NCBI GenBank assembly: GCA_030041435.1
Contig: JASHNW010000015.1
Coordinates: 1 to 64,000, forward strand
DNA from: Acidobacteriaceae bacterium
GTDB lineage: Bacteria > Acidobacteriota > Terriglobia > Terriglobales > Acidobacteriaceae
DNA length: 64,000 nucleotides
Direction of reading: 5' to 3'
Below, one piece after another: positions 7,482 through 17,677 of this stretch. The position numbers and the translations under genes are program-made. Position 1 is the first letter of the stretch. Every line of letters begins with the position of its first letter. The notes under the pieces are model-generated. The model did no database searches and had not been told where the DNA came from. It saw nothing but the letters and a program-made list of their open reading frames with translations.

Positions 7482-9404
7482 GTGAACGATTATCTGGCTT
7501 TGCTCGATGGGTTAGACGGCCTTGACCCTGCCACGAATCTCGCGGAGAGACTGGCTGCGTTCGCTGTGGGTCCGATCCCAAGGAACGATGCTCTGGCGCT
7601 GCTGGCGCTGGCGGAGAAGGCCGCTCAGGCGAAGCAGTGGCAGGCGGCGGCGCAGCTGTATGCGCTGACCATGGTGAGCTCATTCATCGGCCCGGCGCAG
7701 GAAGCCTATCGCGTGGAGCACGCGAAGCGGATCCTTCTGCTCATGACCGGGCGCGAGGCGGAGCTGGGGTCGGCGATCGATTTGCTGCTCTACGGCCATC
7801 GCAGGATGACCGCGTCGCTGCGGGCCGACGGCATGCATGCGCCGCACATGGAGGAGTGGACCATTGCGGCGGTGGGCCGGCTGCTGCGCGATGCGCCGGC
7901 GCGGGTTGCGGCCCTGCAGACGGCGATGAGCGAGCTGCGGCTGGGCAACAACCGGGTGGGAAAGATATACCAGTCTGAGGTGAGTGCGGTGCGAAACGTG
8001 CTGACCTGCGCGCTGCGGCCGCACGTCGGCGATGCCGCTCAGGCCGGCGATGCCGCCCAGGCCGCCCAGGCCGACGCTTCCCGCAGGCGTGGCGTGAAGC
8101 ATCTCAGGTGGTTGAGAGTCGCGGTGGCGGCGGCGATTGTTGTGGGGTACGTGTGCCGGCATACGTTTCCGCTGCCGGTGAGCCCGGCGCTCGATCGACT
8201 GGGCATTGCTTCGTGGCTGCGCGGGGGACTGATCGCCTGGCCGGTGCTGCTGGTGGCGACGTGGGTCTTTGCGCGTTTCGAGAGCATCCGGACCCAGGCG
8301 TACCGCTACCTTTCACCCTGCCACCTGCTCGATTCCGACCGCATCGTTACCGGAGAGGTGGTTCCGTTCTATCAGGACGGGTTCTTCCACGTATTTCAGT
8401 GGGTGTGGCTCTTCCTGCTGGTGATTGCGTGGATGCTGTTCCGGCAATGGCAGACGCTGGAAGCATGGCTTCCGACGGTGCGGTATGAGCCGGCGCAGAA
8501 CGGCTTTGCCAGGTTCGTCGCGTCGCTGGCGGGATGGGTTGCGGTTCATGTGCCGGCGCTGGCGGGGTTCTGGACCCACCCCGTTGCATTTTTGGGCTGC
8601 GACATTCTTGCGCTGGGGGCGGGCGTTGGCCTTTGTGTTGCTGCGGTACGGAAACAGCGGAAGATTCAGAGAGACCGCATCGGGAACAACAAGGATTTCT
8701 ACTGGTGGGATTTCCGGATCAACCCCACGGAATGGTGGATTCGGCTGGCGATGGTCGGCCTGGACATGTTCCTGGTCGCATTTCTGGTGGTCAAAGTTCT
8801 GCTGATTCTGTTTGCGGCCATCGGTCTGGTGGCGATGAATACCCTGCCGGTTGCGTACTTTGCACCGGATGGAGTGGGCGGGCTGAAGAATCTGACCGAC
8901 GTGCTCATGTACCTGTCGTGGATCGTGTTCCTGTTCGGGATGTTCGTTTTCGCCAGCCTTTACATGCACTGGAACCTGCATGAATATCGAGCGTCGGATC
9001 TGCGCCTGGTCTATGCGTACATTGTGCTGGTGGCGCTGCTGGTGGTGCCGCTCACGGTTCTGGATCACAAGCTGGGGGCCGCTGGAGAGGATCAGATCCG
9101 GCAACTGGCGGCGAGCGCCGATCCTACCCTGATGAAGCCGGACGCGGCGCTGACGAAGCCGGACGAGGCAGCGCACAAGAAGCTGGACGAGGTGGCGAAG
9201 TATGTGCAGAACGTCGGTGCGCTGCGCGCCTGGAAGGTGTCGGCCGTTCATGTCGGGATCCTGGGGAATCCGGTGCTGCCGCTCGGCTTTCAGTTTGTGG
9301 TGATCCTGCTGCAGTCGCTGGGCCGGGCCGGTAAACTGCCCAGGTGGCCAGGCACGATACTGGGCGACGTGAGCGGGGCCAAAGGTGGCGATGACGCCCA
9401 TTGA
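7482..9404 (+). CDS. Large polytopic membrane protein, unknown family
   Basis: A 640-residue protein with a GTG start at 7482, preceded by GGGAGGGG. Roughly the first 210 residues are soluble and helical. A short Ala/Gln/Asp low-complexity stretch (AAQAGDAAQAAQAD) is followed by about eight to ten membrane helices, for example AVAAAIVVGYVC, GLIAWPVLLVATWVF, VWLFLLVIAWMLF and DMFLVAFLVVKVLLILFAAI. A Lys/Asp-rich segment (LMKPDAALTKPDEAAHKKLD) precedes the last hydrophobic stretch. No enzyme or transporter motif is recognised. The gene overlaps the following GDPD-like gene, so the pair probably forms one operon and may act together at the membrane. Confidence 0.75.
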   Translation: MNDYLALLDGLDGLDPATNLAERLAAFAVGPIPRNDALALLALAEKAAQAKQWQAAAQLYALTMVSSFIGPAQEAYRVEHAKRILLLMTGREAELGSAIDLLLYGHRRMTASLRADGMHAPHMEEWTIAAVGRLLRDAPARVAALQTAMSELRLGNNRVGKIYQSEVSAVRNVLTCALRPHVGDAAQAGDAAQAAQADASRRRGVKHLRWLRVAVAAAIVVGYVCRHTFPLPVSPALDRLGIASWLRGGLIAWPVLLVATWVFARFESIRTQAYRYLSPCHLLDSDRIVTGEVVPFYQDGFFHVFQWVWLFLLVIAWMLFRQWQTLEAWLPTVRYEPAQNGFARFVASLAGWVAVHVPALAGFWTHPVAFLGCDILALGAGVGLCVAAVRKQRKIQRDRIGNNKDFYWWDFRINPTEWWIRLAMVGLDMFLVAFLVVKVLLILFAAIGLVAMNTLPVAYFAPDGVGGLKNLTDVLMYLSWIVFLFGMFVFASLYMHWNLHEYRASDLRLVYAYIVLVALLVVPLTVLDHKLGAAGEDQIRQLAASADPTLMKPDAALTKPDEAAHKKLDEVAKYVQNVGALRAWKVSAVHVGILGNPVLPLGFQFVVILLQSLGRAGKLPRWPGTILGDVSGAKGGDDAH

Positions 9405-10329
9405 CGTGGACAAAGTGGGCCGCCTGCTCTCGCACCGGCTGCGCGGCTTCGATGAGTGGGACAGCACGCAGCTGGGGCTCCAGCGCGCATTGAGGGCGGG
9501 CGTGCGCAATGCCGAGTTCGATGTCCGGTTCACGCGCGACGGGCAGGCGGTTGCGTATCACAATCCGCTCTTCCGGGCGAACGACGGCGCGTGGCACTTT
9601 GTGGAGGAATGGGAGCTGGCGGCGCTGCGCACGCAGGCCGCGTTTCCGCATCTGGCCACCCTCGAAGAGATGTGCGCGTGCTTTGCGGAGTATCGCAGCG
9701 CGGATGCTGTGCTGCACGTGGATATCAAGGTGGGCGGGCAGGAAGCGGTTATCCACGACACGATCGCGCAGTTTGGATTGCTGCCGCATGTGGTGATCGT
9801 GTCGTGGCTGCCGGGCGCGCTGGTGCGCTTCCATGCGCTGTCGCCGGAGACGCGGCTGTGCTTCAGTTATCTGCCGCTGGCGCCTGGATTCTACGGGGTG
9901 GCGAAGGCGGTATGCGAGATGGTGGATCACGTGCCGCGCGTGGTGAGCCGGGCGATGCGGGAATTTGGGCCTCCCTTTCTGAAAGAGGCGTCGACGGTGT
10001 CGTTCTGTTTTCACGACCAGGGCGATCCGGCGAGCGGGGAGACGGGCGACGACGGAGCGCACCACAATCTGTGTCATGTGGTTCCAGGCCTGGTGAGGGG
10101 AGAGATGCTCGAGCTGCTGCGCAGCACGCGCGGGATGGTGTGCGTCCCGGTGCGGCTGGCGCCGCGGAGCCTGGTCGCGGGCTATCGAGCGCAGAACGTG
10201 GAGGTGGCCGTGTATGCGGTGGACGACATGCTCTGGCTCGAGCGCGTGATGGCGGCGGTGGATCCGGACATCGTTTACGTGGACAGTGCGGACGTGCTGC
10301 GCCGGGCGATGGCGACCGAGATGGCTTAG
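9391..10329 (+). CDS. Glycerophosphodiester phosphodiesterase-like protein
   Basis: This 312-residue protein has the signposts of the GDPD TIM barrel. SHRLRGFDEW near the start stands for the usual HRG motif, AEFDVRFTRDGQAVAYHN for the metal-binding E-x-D...DG...H segment, and LHVDIKV for the E-I-K strand. In this family these residues hydrolyse glycerophosphodiesters to glycerol 3-phosphate. The HRG and E-I-K motifs deviate from consensus, so the substrate may differ. The ATG at 9391 has AAAGG five bases upstream and lies inside the 3' end of the preceding membrane protein gene; an in-frame GTG at 9385 is also possible. Confidence 0.7.
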   Translation: MTPIDVDKVGRLLSHRLRGFDEWDSTQLGLQRALRAGVRNAEFDVRFTRDGQAVAYHNPLFRANDGAWHFVEEWELAALRTQAAFPHLATLEEMCACFAEYRSADAVLHVDIKVGGQEAVIHDTIAQFGLLPHVVIVSWLPGALVRFHALSPETRLCFSYLPLAPGFYGVAKAVCEMVDHVPRVVSRAMREFGPPFLKEASTVSFCFHDQGDPASGETGDDGAHHNLCHVVPGLVRGEMLELLRSTRGMVCVPVRLAPRSLVAGYRAQNVEVAVYAVDDMLWLERVMAAVDPDIVYVDSADVLRRAMATEMA

Positions 10330-10387
10330 GCGGGCAACTGCGGCGGGCGCAGGGGTGACGCATTCGCGCGTCAGATTGTTCGACACA

Positions 10388-10819
10388 TCAGGCGGCGCGG
10401 GTGAGCCAGCCTTTCATGGTGTTGGCGTCGACTACGCCGGCCTGCTGGAACTGCAGGCCGCCATGCGAGAAGACGGCGAAGTTGGGAATGCCCTGGACGT
10501 TGTAGCGCGCGGCCAGCTGCGGGTGCTGCTCGGTATCGACTTTGAGCACGACGGCCTGCCCGGCCAGATCGCGCGCGACCTGGGCTACGTGCGGGGCAGC
10601 CATGCGGCAGGGTCCGCACCATGCTGCCCAGAAATCGACGAGGACTGGCACTTTGCTGTCGCGGATAATTTCATCGAACTCGTCGGGGCCGACGGCGACG
10701 GGCTCGGCGATGGAAGGCAGCGGCGATTTGCAGGCGCCGCAGCGTCCGGTGTCGGTGAGGTGTTTCGCCGGGATGCGATTCGGTTTTCCGCAGGCGGGAC
10801 AATTTCGGATGATGGCCAT
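10388..10819 (-). CDS. trxC: Thioredoxin 2 with zinc-ribbon N-terminus
   Basis: A 143-residue protein with an N-terminal zinc-binding module, CPAC (7-10) and CGAC (27-30), followed by a thioredoxin fold with the active site WCGPC at 67-71 and the cis-proline segment GIPNFAVF. This matches TrxC, a cytoplasmic disulfide reductase associated with oxidative stress. A GAGGA ribosome binding site lies seven bases before the ATG. It is a single gene, divergent from the antiporter. Confidence 0.93.
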   Translation of the reverse strand: MAIIRNCPACGKPNRIPAKHLTDTGRCGACKSPLPSIAEPVAVGPDEFDEIIRDSKVPVLVDFWAAWCGPCRMAAPHVAQVARDLAGQAVVLKVDTEQHPQLAARYNVQGIPNFAVFSHGGLQFQQAGVVDANTMKGWLTRAA

Positions 10820-11101
10820 GGCGCAGTCCTCGGTGGCGTTGCCGCGTACTCAGTATTTCGCCGGTGAGGCGATGGGGCAAATGGCGCGCGGCGCAAAACA
10901 CGCCCCTGGGGATATGCGCATCTCACTGTGGACGGTGGTTCGGTCCATACATGCTTTGGCTAGCCGGGTTTCGAGGTCCGGACGCACCAGCGCCGATGAG
11001 AATCTGGCCATGGGTGGCGCTGTGGTCAGGTTGATGCTTCTCTGGTAAACATGAGGGAGCGCCGTACGCGGCCCTGGGCCTCCCCAAGAATTTTGCGACC
11101 C

Positions 11102-12355
11102 ATGACCCTCCTCCTGGTACAGATGGCCGCAGTGACGCTGGTGACGCTGGCGTGCGGATGGCTGGCGCGCCGCATTGGGCAGGCGCGCGTTATCGGAGAG
11201 ATCGTGGGCGGCATCCTGCTCGGTCCCTCCGTCTTTGGGCGGATGGCGCCGCATGCGTGGGGCCGGCTGTTTCCGCAATCTTCGTTTGCTTCGTTTGAAA
11301 TGCTGTCGACGGTGGGGCTGATCATATTTCTGTTTCTGATCGGCATGGAGCTGGATTACGAGCAGCTCTACCGGCAGCGGACGACCGCGGTATTTGCCAG
11401 CGGGATGAGCATTCTGCTGCCGTTTGCCATGGGTGCGATGCTGGCGCACTCTTTGCGCATTCGCTTCGCGCCGCACGGCATCGGCAGCATCCCGTTTGTG
11501 ATGTTCCTGGGAATTGCCATGAGCATCACAGCGTTTCCGGTGCTGGCGCGCATTCTGGAGGAGCGCGGCCTGCAAAGCACGACGCTGGGCACGACGGCGA
11601 TTCTGTGCGCGGCGGTGGACGATGTGGTCGGGTGGCTGCTGCTGGCGGTGGCGCTGGCATTGATCGGCGCCGGCGGCGGGCCGGCGTCGCTGCCGCTGCG
11701 GCTGCTGGGCCTGGCCGCGTATCTGGTTGTGATGCTGGGGGTCATCCGGCCGGTCGCCGCGTGGCTTGTGCGCCAGCGGCGCGATGCGGACCTGTCGTAC
11801 GAACTGCTGGGCATTGTGGTCGCCTTCATCCTGGCTTCAGCGGCGGCCACGGAGGCCATCGGCATTCACCCGCTGTTCGGAGCGTTTCTCGCGGGGGTTT
11901 GCTTTCCGCGCGTGGAGCGCTGGCAGGTATTGTTGCGCTCGCGGCTGGACATGCTGGTGTCGGTTCTTCTGCTGCCGATGTTTTTCGCGCTCACCGGCAT
12001 GCGCACGCGCCTCGATCTGCTGAACGGGAAAGCCATGTGGCTGTGGGCAGGATTGGTGCTGCTGGCGGCGGTGTTCGGCAAGATGGGCGGGGCGGCGCTG
12101 GCGGCGCGCTGGACGGGGCAGTCGTGGCGGAATGCGGCGGCGCTGGGCGCGCTGCTGAACACGCGCGGCCTGGTGGAGCTGGTGGTGCTCAACATCGCGT
12201 ACAACGTGGGCGCGTTCTCTCCCACGTTGTTCACCATGCTGGTGGTGATGGCGCTGATGACAACTGTCTGTACAACGCCGATCCTGAACCGGCTGGGCGT
12301 GGAGGATCGCAGCCTGCGCAAGCCGGTTGCGGTGGAGCGGCGCACCGCGGCGTAG
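11102..12355 (+). CDS. CPA2-family cation:proton antiporter
   Basis: A 417-residue integral membrane protein with about twelve helices. It opens with the family hallmark of a first helix, then GWLARRIGQARVIGEIVGGI and LLGPSVFGRM. Later helices contain SITAFPVLARILEERGL, VDDVVGWLLLAVALALIG (with the paired acidic residues of electrogenic exchangers) and AALGALLNTRGLVELVVLNI. It should exchange Na+ or K+ for protons. There is no RCK/TrkA-N domain, unlike KefB/C. The ATG at 11102 was preferred over the upstream ATG at 11051 because family members begin directly with the first helix. The stop lies four bases before a MITE-like element. Confidence 0.88.
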   Translation: MTLLLVQMAAVTLVTLACGWLARRIGQARVIGEIVGGILLGPSVFGRMAPHAWGRLFPQSSFASFEMLSTVGLIIFLFLIGMELDYEQLYRQRTTAVFASGMSILLPFAMGAMLAHSLRIRFAPHGIGSIPFVMFLGIAMSITAFPVLARILEERGLQSTTLGTTAILCAAVDDVVGWLLLAVALALIGAGGGPASLPLRLLGLAAYLVVMLGVIRPVAAWLVRQRRDADLSYELLGIVVAFILASAAATEAIGIHPLFGAFLAGVCFPRVERWQVLLRSRLDMLVSVLLLPMFFALTGMRTRLDLLNGKAMWLWAGLVLLAAVFGKMGGAALAARWTGQSWRNAAALGALLNTRGLVELVVLNIAYNVGAFSPTLFTMLVVMALMTTVCTTPILNRLGVEDRSLRKPVAVERRTAA

Positions 12356-12359
12356 GCCC

Positions 12360-12630
12360 TAGAGGCTGTTATTAACTTTCCCACGGCCGGCGCTGGGAGC
12401 CCATTTTTCTCAGTTCGAGGAGCGAGGAGCGACGGATACCGGGTGTATCTTAGCGACGAGCGACGACGAAATGGGGAAAATGGGCCCCAGCCCCCTGGGT
12501 TGCGGGGAAAATCGGGCCATACTTCATTCTCGCCCTCGACGGTGGACCCGCCACAGCCTTCGGGCTCGGCTTCGTCTGGCCCGATTTTCCGTCGCTACGC
12601 CGGCCGCGCGAAAGTTAATAACAGCCTCTA
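12360..12630. mobile_element. MITE-like element with 21-bp perfect terminal inverted repeats
   Basis: The ends 12360-12380 and 12610-12630 are exact inverted copies (reading TAGAGGCTGTTATTAAC inward from the left), and similarity continues imperfectly for about 14 more bases. An internal inverted pair GGAAAATCGGGCCA / TGGCCCGATTTTCC lies at 12506-12519 and 12577-12590. TA dinucleotides border both ends, as expected for TA-duplicating insertion sequences of the IS630 or IS5/IS427 type. There is no transposase frame, so it is non-autonomous. It lies between convergent genes and can fold into a long hairpin that could terminate transcription both ways. Confidence 0.75.
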
Positions 12631-13305
12631 GCCTGCAGCGAGCATATTGATGTCTTCGATTTCGAGAATGGATTTTGGATAACCGCGCTGCGCTGCGTGG
12701 ATCATGGCGCGGCCGACCTGGCGCAGGGTGCTGACGCGATTGGGCACGAGCGCGCGGGCGATGGGGTAGAGCCATGCGATGAATTTGTAATAGGGCAGGA
12801 TGTTGCGCTGGCCCTGCGTGGCGCGCATGAAGCCAGGGCGGAAGTTATAAACGTGCGCAAAGCCGAGCTTCATGAGGTCGTTTTCGGTCCGGCCTTTGAT
12901 GCGCGCCCACATCGTGCGGCCCTTCTCTGTGCTGTCGGTCATGGCGCCGGAGACGTAGATGAAAGTCATGCCGGGATTGAGGCTCGCGAGCGTCTGCGCG
13001 AAGTGCACGGTCAGGTCGTGGGTGACGCGGGTGTAGCCGGCCTCGCTCATGCCGACCGAGCTGACGCCGGCACAAAAGAAGCAGGCGTCGTAGCCGGCGA
13101 GCTGCGGGGCAACGGCGTCGAGCGAGAAGAAGTCGGGGACGATGAGTTCCTGGAGCTTTCGGTGCCGCAGCGGCGATGGGCGGCGGTTGACCATGAGGAC
13201 GTGGCTGACGGCGGGGTCGTCGAGGCATTCGAGAAGCACGCCTTCGCCGACCATGCCGGTGGCGCCGGTGAGGATAACGCGTAGATTTGCTGCGGTGGCA
13301 GACAT
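12628..13305 (-). CDS. NAD(P)-binding epimerase/dehydratase-like protein
   Basis: A 225-residue short-chain dehydrogenase/epimerase-type protein. The N-terminus [20 protein letters not shown] contains the GxxGxxG cofactor loop. [29 protein letters not shown] carries YVSG and a later WARIKGR in place of the classical YxxxK, as in atypical NAD-binding proteins of this group. No substrate can be predicted. The stop codon (complement of 12628-12630) lies inside the right terminal repeat of the MITE-like element, so the insertion appears to define the C-terminus (MLAAG). Confidence 0.75.
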   Translation of the reverse strand: MSATAANLRVILTGATGMVGEGVLLECLDDPAVSHVLMVNRRPSPLRHRKLQELIVPDFFSLDAVAPQLAGYDACFFCAGVSSVGMSEAGYTRVTHDLTVHFAQTLASLNPGMTFIYVSGAMTDSTEKGRTMWARIKGRTENDLMKLGFAHVYNFRPGFMRATQGQRNILPYYKFIAWLYPIARALVPNRVSTLRQVGRAMIHAAQRGYPKSILEIEDINMLAAG

Positions 13306-13406
13306 GCGGCTGGCTCATCGATTGGAGCGGATTTCGATGGAAAAGGATTCAGGGGAATCGGCGGGAGACGCGGCGGAGAGCCGCGCCGGGCGCCGCACAG
13401 AATCCG

Positions 13407-13435
13407 TTGACGGTGGGGTGCCGGCGACCTATCAT
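13407..13435 (+). promoter_or_regulatory. Sigma-70 promoter of the first Ser/Thr kinase gene
   Basis: TTGACG (13407-13412), a 17-base spacer and TATCAT (13430-13435), followed by CAG. It predicts a transcript start near 13442, about 20 bases before the ATG. The second kinase gene has the same -10, spacer length and distance. Confidence 0.65.
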
Positions 13436-13462
13436 CAGGCATTCCCGCCAGCACCTGTTCTG

Positions 13463-16366
13463 ATGATCGATACGACCATCTCTCATTACCGGATCGTAGC
13501 CAAACTGGGCGGCGGCGGCATGGGTGTCGTCTACAAGGCGGAGGACACGCGCCTGGGACGATTCGTGGCGCTGAAGTTTCTGCCCGACGCGATGGCTCGC
13601 GACCGCGCTGCGCTGGATCGCTTTGGGCGCGAGGCGCGGGCGGCCTCGGCGCTGAACCATCCAAACATCTGCACCATTTACGACATCGGCGAGGAAGACG
13701 GACGCGTCTTCATGGTCATGGAGTTTCTGGACGGCGAGACGCTCAAGCACCGCATCGGAGGGCGAGCGCTGAGCACGGAAGACGTGCTGGGGCTGGGCGT
13801 GGAGATTGCCGATGCGCTGGACGCGGCGCACGGGCAGGGCATCGTGCATCGCGACATCAAGCCGGCGAACATTTTTGTCACGCGCAGAGGCCATGCCAAG
13901 GTGCTCGACTTTGGGCTGGCGAAGGTGCCGGTGAAGCCGGCGGCGGGCGCCGAAGAGTGCGATTCGGCGACGGTGACTTCGGATGCGATGGCCGAGCACC
14001 TGACCAGTCCCGGCGCGATGCTGGGGACGGTCGCGTACATGTCGCCGGAGCAGGTGCGGGCGCTGGAGCTGGATACGCGCACGGATCTGTTCTCGTTCGG
14101 CACGGTGCTGTATGAGATGGCGACGGGGAAGATGGCCTTCGACGGGTCGAGCCCTGGAGACATCTGCGGAGCGATTCTGCACCAGGAACCGGAACCGGCG
14201 ACGCAGGTGAACGCGGAAGTGCTGCCGGGGCTGGAGACGGTGATCGCGAAGGCGCTCGAAAAGGACCGGAATTTGCGCTACCAGCATGCGTCGGACATGC
14301 GCGCCGACCTGCAGCGGCTGAAGCGGGACTCGGATACGGGGCGCTACAGCGCGGTCCGGTCGAGCGTGATCGCGGAGCCCCCGGAGCCGGTGAAGACGAA
14401 GAAGAGCCGGTCGAAAATAGTTGCCGCAGCGGTGGTTGTGGCGGCGGTGCTGGCTGTGGCCGGCCTCTGGTATGTTGCGCGGCCGCGTCATCGGCTGACG
14501 GACAAGGACATCGTCGTCGTCGCGGATTTCGCCAACAGCACGGGCGATCCGGTGTTCGACAACACGCTGAAGACGGCGCTGACGGTGGCGCTGAACCAGT
14601 CGCCGTTTCTCAACGTGATGTCGGACACGCAGGTGCAGGCGACGCTGAAGCTGATGACGCTCGAGCCGGATGCGAAGCTGACGCCAGATGTGGCGCGGGA
14701 GCTGTGCGAACGGGCGGGAGCGAAGGCGTATATCGGGGGATCGATCGCCAGCCTGGGCAACGAATATGTAATCGGGCTGAAGGCGGTGAACTGCCAGAGC
14801 GGCGACGCGCTGGTGCAGGAGCAGGTGACGGCGGAGGGCAAGGAGAAGGTGCTGAACGCGGTGGGCGACGCGGCGGCGAAGCTGCGCGGCGAGCTGGGCG
14901 AGAGCATGAGCACGGTGCAGAAGCTGGACGTGCCGCTGGCGCAGGCGACCACCTCGTCGCTGGAGGCGCTGCAGGCCTACAGCCTGGGCAGAAAAGTGCT
15001 GACGCAGCAAGGGCCGGAGGCGGCGCTGGCGTACCATCAGCGCGCCATTCAGCTGGATCCGAACTTCGCCATGGGCTATGAGGCGCTGGGCATCGATTAC
15101 GGCAATCTGGGGCAGCCCGGCCGTGCGACGGAGTATTACGAAAAGGCTTTCGCGCTGCGCGACCACGCGAGCGAGCTGGAAAAGCTGACCATCAGCGCCG
15201 AGTATTACCTGAGCGTGACCGGCCAGGTGGAAACGGGAGCTGCGACGTTTCAGGAAACGATCAACGAGTACCCGCGCTACTCTCCCGGATACAACAATCT
15301 GGGTTTGTCGGATTCCGAACTGGGAGAATACGAAAAAGCCGTGGAGGTGACGTCAACGGAGAGGCAACTTTCGCCGGAGCTGCTGACGTCCTACGGCAAT
15401 CTCACCAACTATTATCTGGCGCTGGGGCAATTCGACAAGGCGCAGCAGATGATCGACGAGGCGCATTCCCGGCACCTCGACTCCTTTCTCTTTCACGTTG
15501 CGCAGTATGCCCTGGGATTTCTGAATAACGACGCGCAGGCCATGACGGAACAACAGCAATGGCTGGCGGGGGTTCCGGCAATCGTGAACTTCGGAATCTC
15601 GCTCGAGTCGGACACGGAGGCGTACGGCGGACATCTGAATCGCGCGCGGGATCTCACCCGCCAGGCAGTGGAGTCGGCCATGCAGAATGACAGCCGGGAG
15701 AACGGCGCCATCTGGTGGGAGAACGACGCCGTGCGCGAAGCGGCCTTTGGCAATGTGGCCGAAGCGCGCCAGGCGAACGCTGCCGGCCTGAAACTCACGC
15801 CGGCGAGCCAGGGCGTGGATGTGGAAGCGGCGCTGTCCGACGCCATGATCGGCGACACCGCGGCTGCTCAGGCGCTGGCCGACGACCTGAACAAACGCTT
15901 TCCGCTCGATACGCAGATGCAGGCACTGTGGCTGCCGGCCATCCGGGCACAGATCGCAGTGGACAGGAAGGACCCCGCGGCGGCCATTGCCGATCTGCAA
16001 AGCGCGCTGCCGCCCATCGAATACGGTTCCATCAGCTGGATGGCCAATATCTCCTGCCTTTACCCCAGCTGGGTGCGCGGCGACGCGTACCTGGCCGCCG
16101 GGCAGGGAACGCAGGCGGCGGCGGAATTCCAGAAGATCGTGGACCATCGCGGCATCGTGTGGAACTGCTGGACGGGGGCGCTGGCGCATTTGGGCGTGGC
16201 GCGGGCAAATGCGCTGGAGGCGAAGAGCGCCAGCGGCGCCGATGCGGATGCGGCGCGAGTGCGGGCGCTGGCCGCATACAAGGACTTCCTCGCGCTGTGG
16301 AAAGATGCCGACGCGGACATTCCGATTTATCGGCAGGCCAAAGCGGAGTACGCGAAGCTGCAGTGA
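13463..16366 (+). CDS. Membrane Ser/Thr protein kinase with C-terminal TPR sensor region
   Basis: This 967-residue protein begins [20 protein letters not shown]. The PknB-type kinase domain (about 8-270) has Lys38 in VALKF, catalytic Asp131 in [12 protein letters not shown] and Asp149 in DFGLAK, so it should be active. One membrane helix near 320-340 ([20 protein letters not shown]) places the remainder outside. That part has a TolB-like segment ([20 protein letters not shown]) and a series of TPR repeats. The ATG at 13463 is chosen because it begins the kinase fold and lies just after a near-consensus promoter; no ribosome binding site is evident. It is paralogous to the kinase at 17730. Confidence 0.9.
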   Translation: MIDTTISHYRIVAKLGGGGMGVVYKAEDTRLGRFVALKFLPDAMARDRAALDRFGREARAASALNHPNICTIYDIGEEDGRVFMVMEFLDGETLKHRIGGRALSTEDVLGLGVEIADALDAAHGQGIVHRDIKPANIFVTRRGHAKVLDFGLAKVPVKPAAGAEECDSATVTSDAMAEHLTSPGAMLGTVAYMSPEQVRALELDTRTDLFSFGTVLYEMATGKMAFDGSSPGDICGAILHQEPEPATQVNAEVLPGLETVIAKALEKDRNLRYQHASDMRADLQRLKRDSDTGRYSAVRSSVIAEPPEPVKTKKSRSKIVAAAVVVAAVLAVAGLWYVARPRHRLTDKDIVVVADFANSTGDPVFDNTLKTALTVALNQSPFLNVMSDTQVQATLKLMTLEPDAKLTPDVARELCERAGAKAYIGGSIASLGNEYVIGLKAVNCQSGDALVQEQVTAEGKEKVLNAVGDAAAKLRGELGESMSTVQKLDVPLAQATTSSLEALQAYSLGRKVLTQQGPEAALAYHQRAIQLDPNFAMGYEALGIDYGNLGQPGRATEYYEKAFALRDHASELEKLTISAEYYLSVTGQVETGAATFQETINEYPRYSPGYNNLGLSDSELGEYEKAVEVTSTERQLSPELLTSYGNLTNYYLALGQFDKAQQMIDEAHSRHLDSFLFHVAQYALGFLNNDAQAMTEQQQWLAGVPAIVNFGISLESDTEAYGGHLNRARDLTRQAVESAMQNDSRENGAIWWENDAVREAAFGNVAEARQANAAGLKLTPASQGVDVEAALSDAMIGDTAAAQALADDLNKRFPLDTQMQALWLPAIRAQIAVDRKDPAAAIADLQSALPPIEYGSISWMANISCLYPSWVRGDAYLAAGQGTQAAAEFQKIVDHRGIVWNCWTGALAHLGVARANALEAKSASGADADAARVRALAAYKDFLALWKDADADIPIYRQAKAEYAKLQ

Positions 16367-16404
16367 GGCGGACGGGGAGCTGGGGGCTGGGAGTCGGCGA
16401 GCCC

Positions 16405-17634
16405 TCAGAGTCCGTGGCGATGCTGGACCGCTCCCTCCTTCATCACAAGGCGCAGGTTCTTCTCCGGATGCGCGAGCACCGTGATGTCGTCGAGCGGGTT
16501 GCCGTCGACAACGAGAAGATCGGCGATGGCGCCTTCCGCGACGACGCCGAGGCGGCCCTCCATGCCGATGAGTTTTGCAGCTACCGTCGTAGCGCTGGCC
16601 AGGATTTCGCGTGCCGGCAGGACGCGGGCGCGGATGGCGAACTCTTCGCACTGGCGGACGTGCGTGGGGCCGAGCAGATCGGTGCCGAAGGCCATGGGAA
16701 CGCCGGCGTCGCGCAGGATGGAGAGGCTGGCGAGACCGGCCTTGCGCACGGCTTCGATTTTTGCGATCGACGCTTTGGGGAAGCCGAAGGAGGGGCCGTC
16801 TTCGGCGAGGGCTTCGTAGGTGACGAGGGTGGGGACGGCGACACAGCCGGCTCCGGCGGCAAGGCGCGCGGCGGGGGCATCGATGAGGTTGCAGTGTTCG
16901 AGCGAGTGCACGCCGCACTCGATGGCGCGCGTGATGCCCTCGGCGGTGTAGAGGTGCGCAGCGACGTAGGCGCGCGCGTCGCGGGCTTCTTCGACGGCGG
17001 CGCGGATCTCATCGGGCGTGTAGCCATACCAGTTCACCGGATCGGTGGGGCTGGCGACGCCGCCATTGCCCATGATCTTGATGAAGGACGCGCCCTGGCG
17101 CAGCTCCTGACGGCAGGCGCGGCGGACTTCGTCGACGCCATCGGCGACGCGGCCCAGCGCGCCGGGGTTCGCGGACCATGGATTGGGATCGTCGGCGGCG
17201 TAGCGCGGACGCATGTCCGAGTGGCCGCCGGTTTTTGAAAGCGCTTTGCCGCAGACAAAGAGGCGCGGGCCAGGCGTGAGCCCCTGAGCGATGGCTTCGG
17301 CCAGCGCATACGAGGCGCCGGCGACGTCACGCACCGTGGTGAATCCGCGCGCGAGCATGCCTTGAAGGATGGGCACGGCGCGGAGGACGGCGGTCGCGGC
17401 GGGCAGCTGGGCGTTGGCGGCGAGGTCCATCATGCTGGCCATCACGTGGACGTGGCAGTCGATGAGGCCGGGCATGACGGTGCGGCCGCGGAGGTCGATG
17501 ACCTCGCGATTGGGCGCAGCGTGAGCTTCCGCGTTCAGGTCGCGGATGACGCCGTCTTCGACGAGAATGTGGCCCTGGCGCGGCTCGGTGGCGGCGGCGT
17601 CGACCAGGGTGGCGTTGGCCAGCAGGGTTTGCAT
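16405..17634 (-). CDS. Metal-dependent amidohydrolase (imidazolonepropionase/prolidase-like)
   Basis: A 409-residue amidohydrolase-superfamily enzyme starting MQTLLANATLVDAAATEPRQ. Metal and catalytic residues are visible in PGLIDCHVHVM (first His pair), SFIKIMGNGG (Lys expected to be carboxylated), VAAHLYT, HSLEHCN and FGTDLLG (terminal Asp). These proteins cleave C-N bonds in cyclic or acyl-amino substrates, and this subgroup includes Xaa-Pro dipeptidase-like and lactonase-like enzymes. There is no signal peptide. The gene lies between the two kinase genes on the opposite strand and shares a divergent promoter region with the second. The substrate is unknown. Confidence 0.85.
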   Translation of the reverse strand: MQTLLANATLVDAAATEPRQGHILVEDGVIRDLNAEAHAAPNREVIDLRGRTVMPGLIDCHVHVMASMMDLAANAQLPAATAVLRAVPILQGMLARGFTTVRDVAGASYALAEAIAQGLTPGPRLFVCGKALSKTGGHSDMRPRYAADDPNPWSANPGALGRVADGVDEVRRACRQELRQGASFIKIMGNGGVASPTDPVNWYGYTPDEIRAAVEEARDARAYVAAHLYTAEGITRAIECGVHSLEHCNLIDAPAARLAAGAGCVAVPTLVTYEALAEDGPSFGFPKASIAKIEAVRKAGLASLSILRDAGVPMAFGTDLLGPTHVRQCEEFAIRARVLPAREILASATTVAAKLIGMEGRLGVVAEGAIADLLVVDGNPLDDITVLAHPEKNLRLVMKEGAVQHRHGL

Positions 17635-17677
17635 GATGAGCCATGGTAATTCCGCGGTTGATGCTGCGCGTTGTGCG

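Noticed and set aside
12443-12631. 62-codon frame inside the MITE-like element
   Set aside because: It runs through the inverted repeat to a stop formed by it, is low-complexity, and resembles no transposase.
13349-15166. 605-codon antisense frame inside the first kinase gene
   Set aside because: Arg/His/Gln-rich with no recognisable fold; a shadow of the kinase coding strand.
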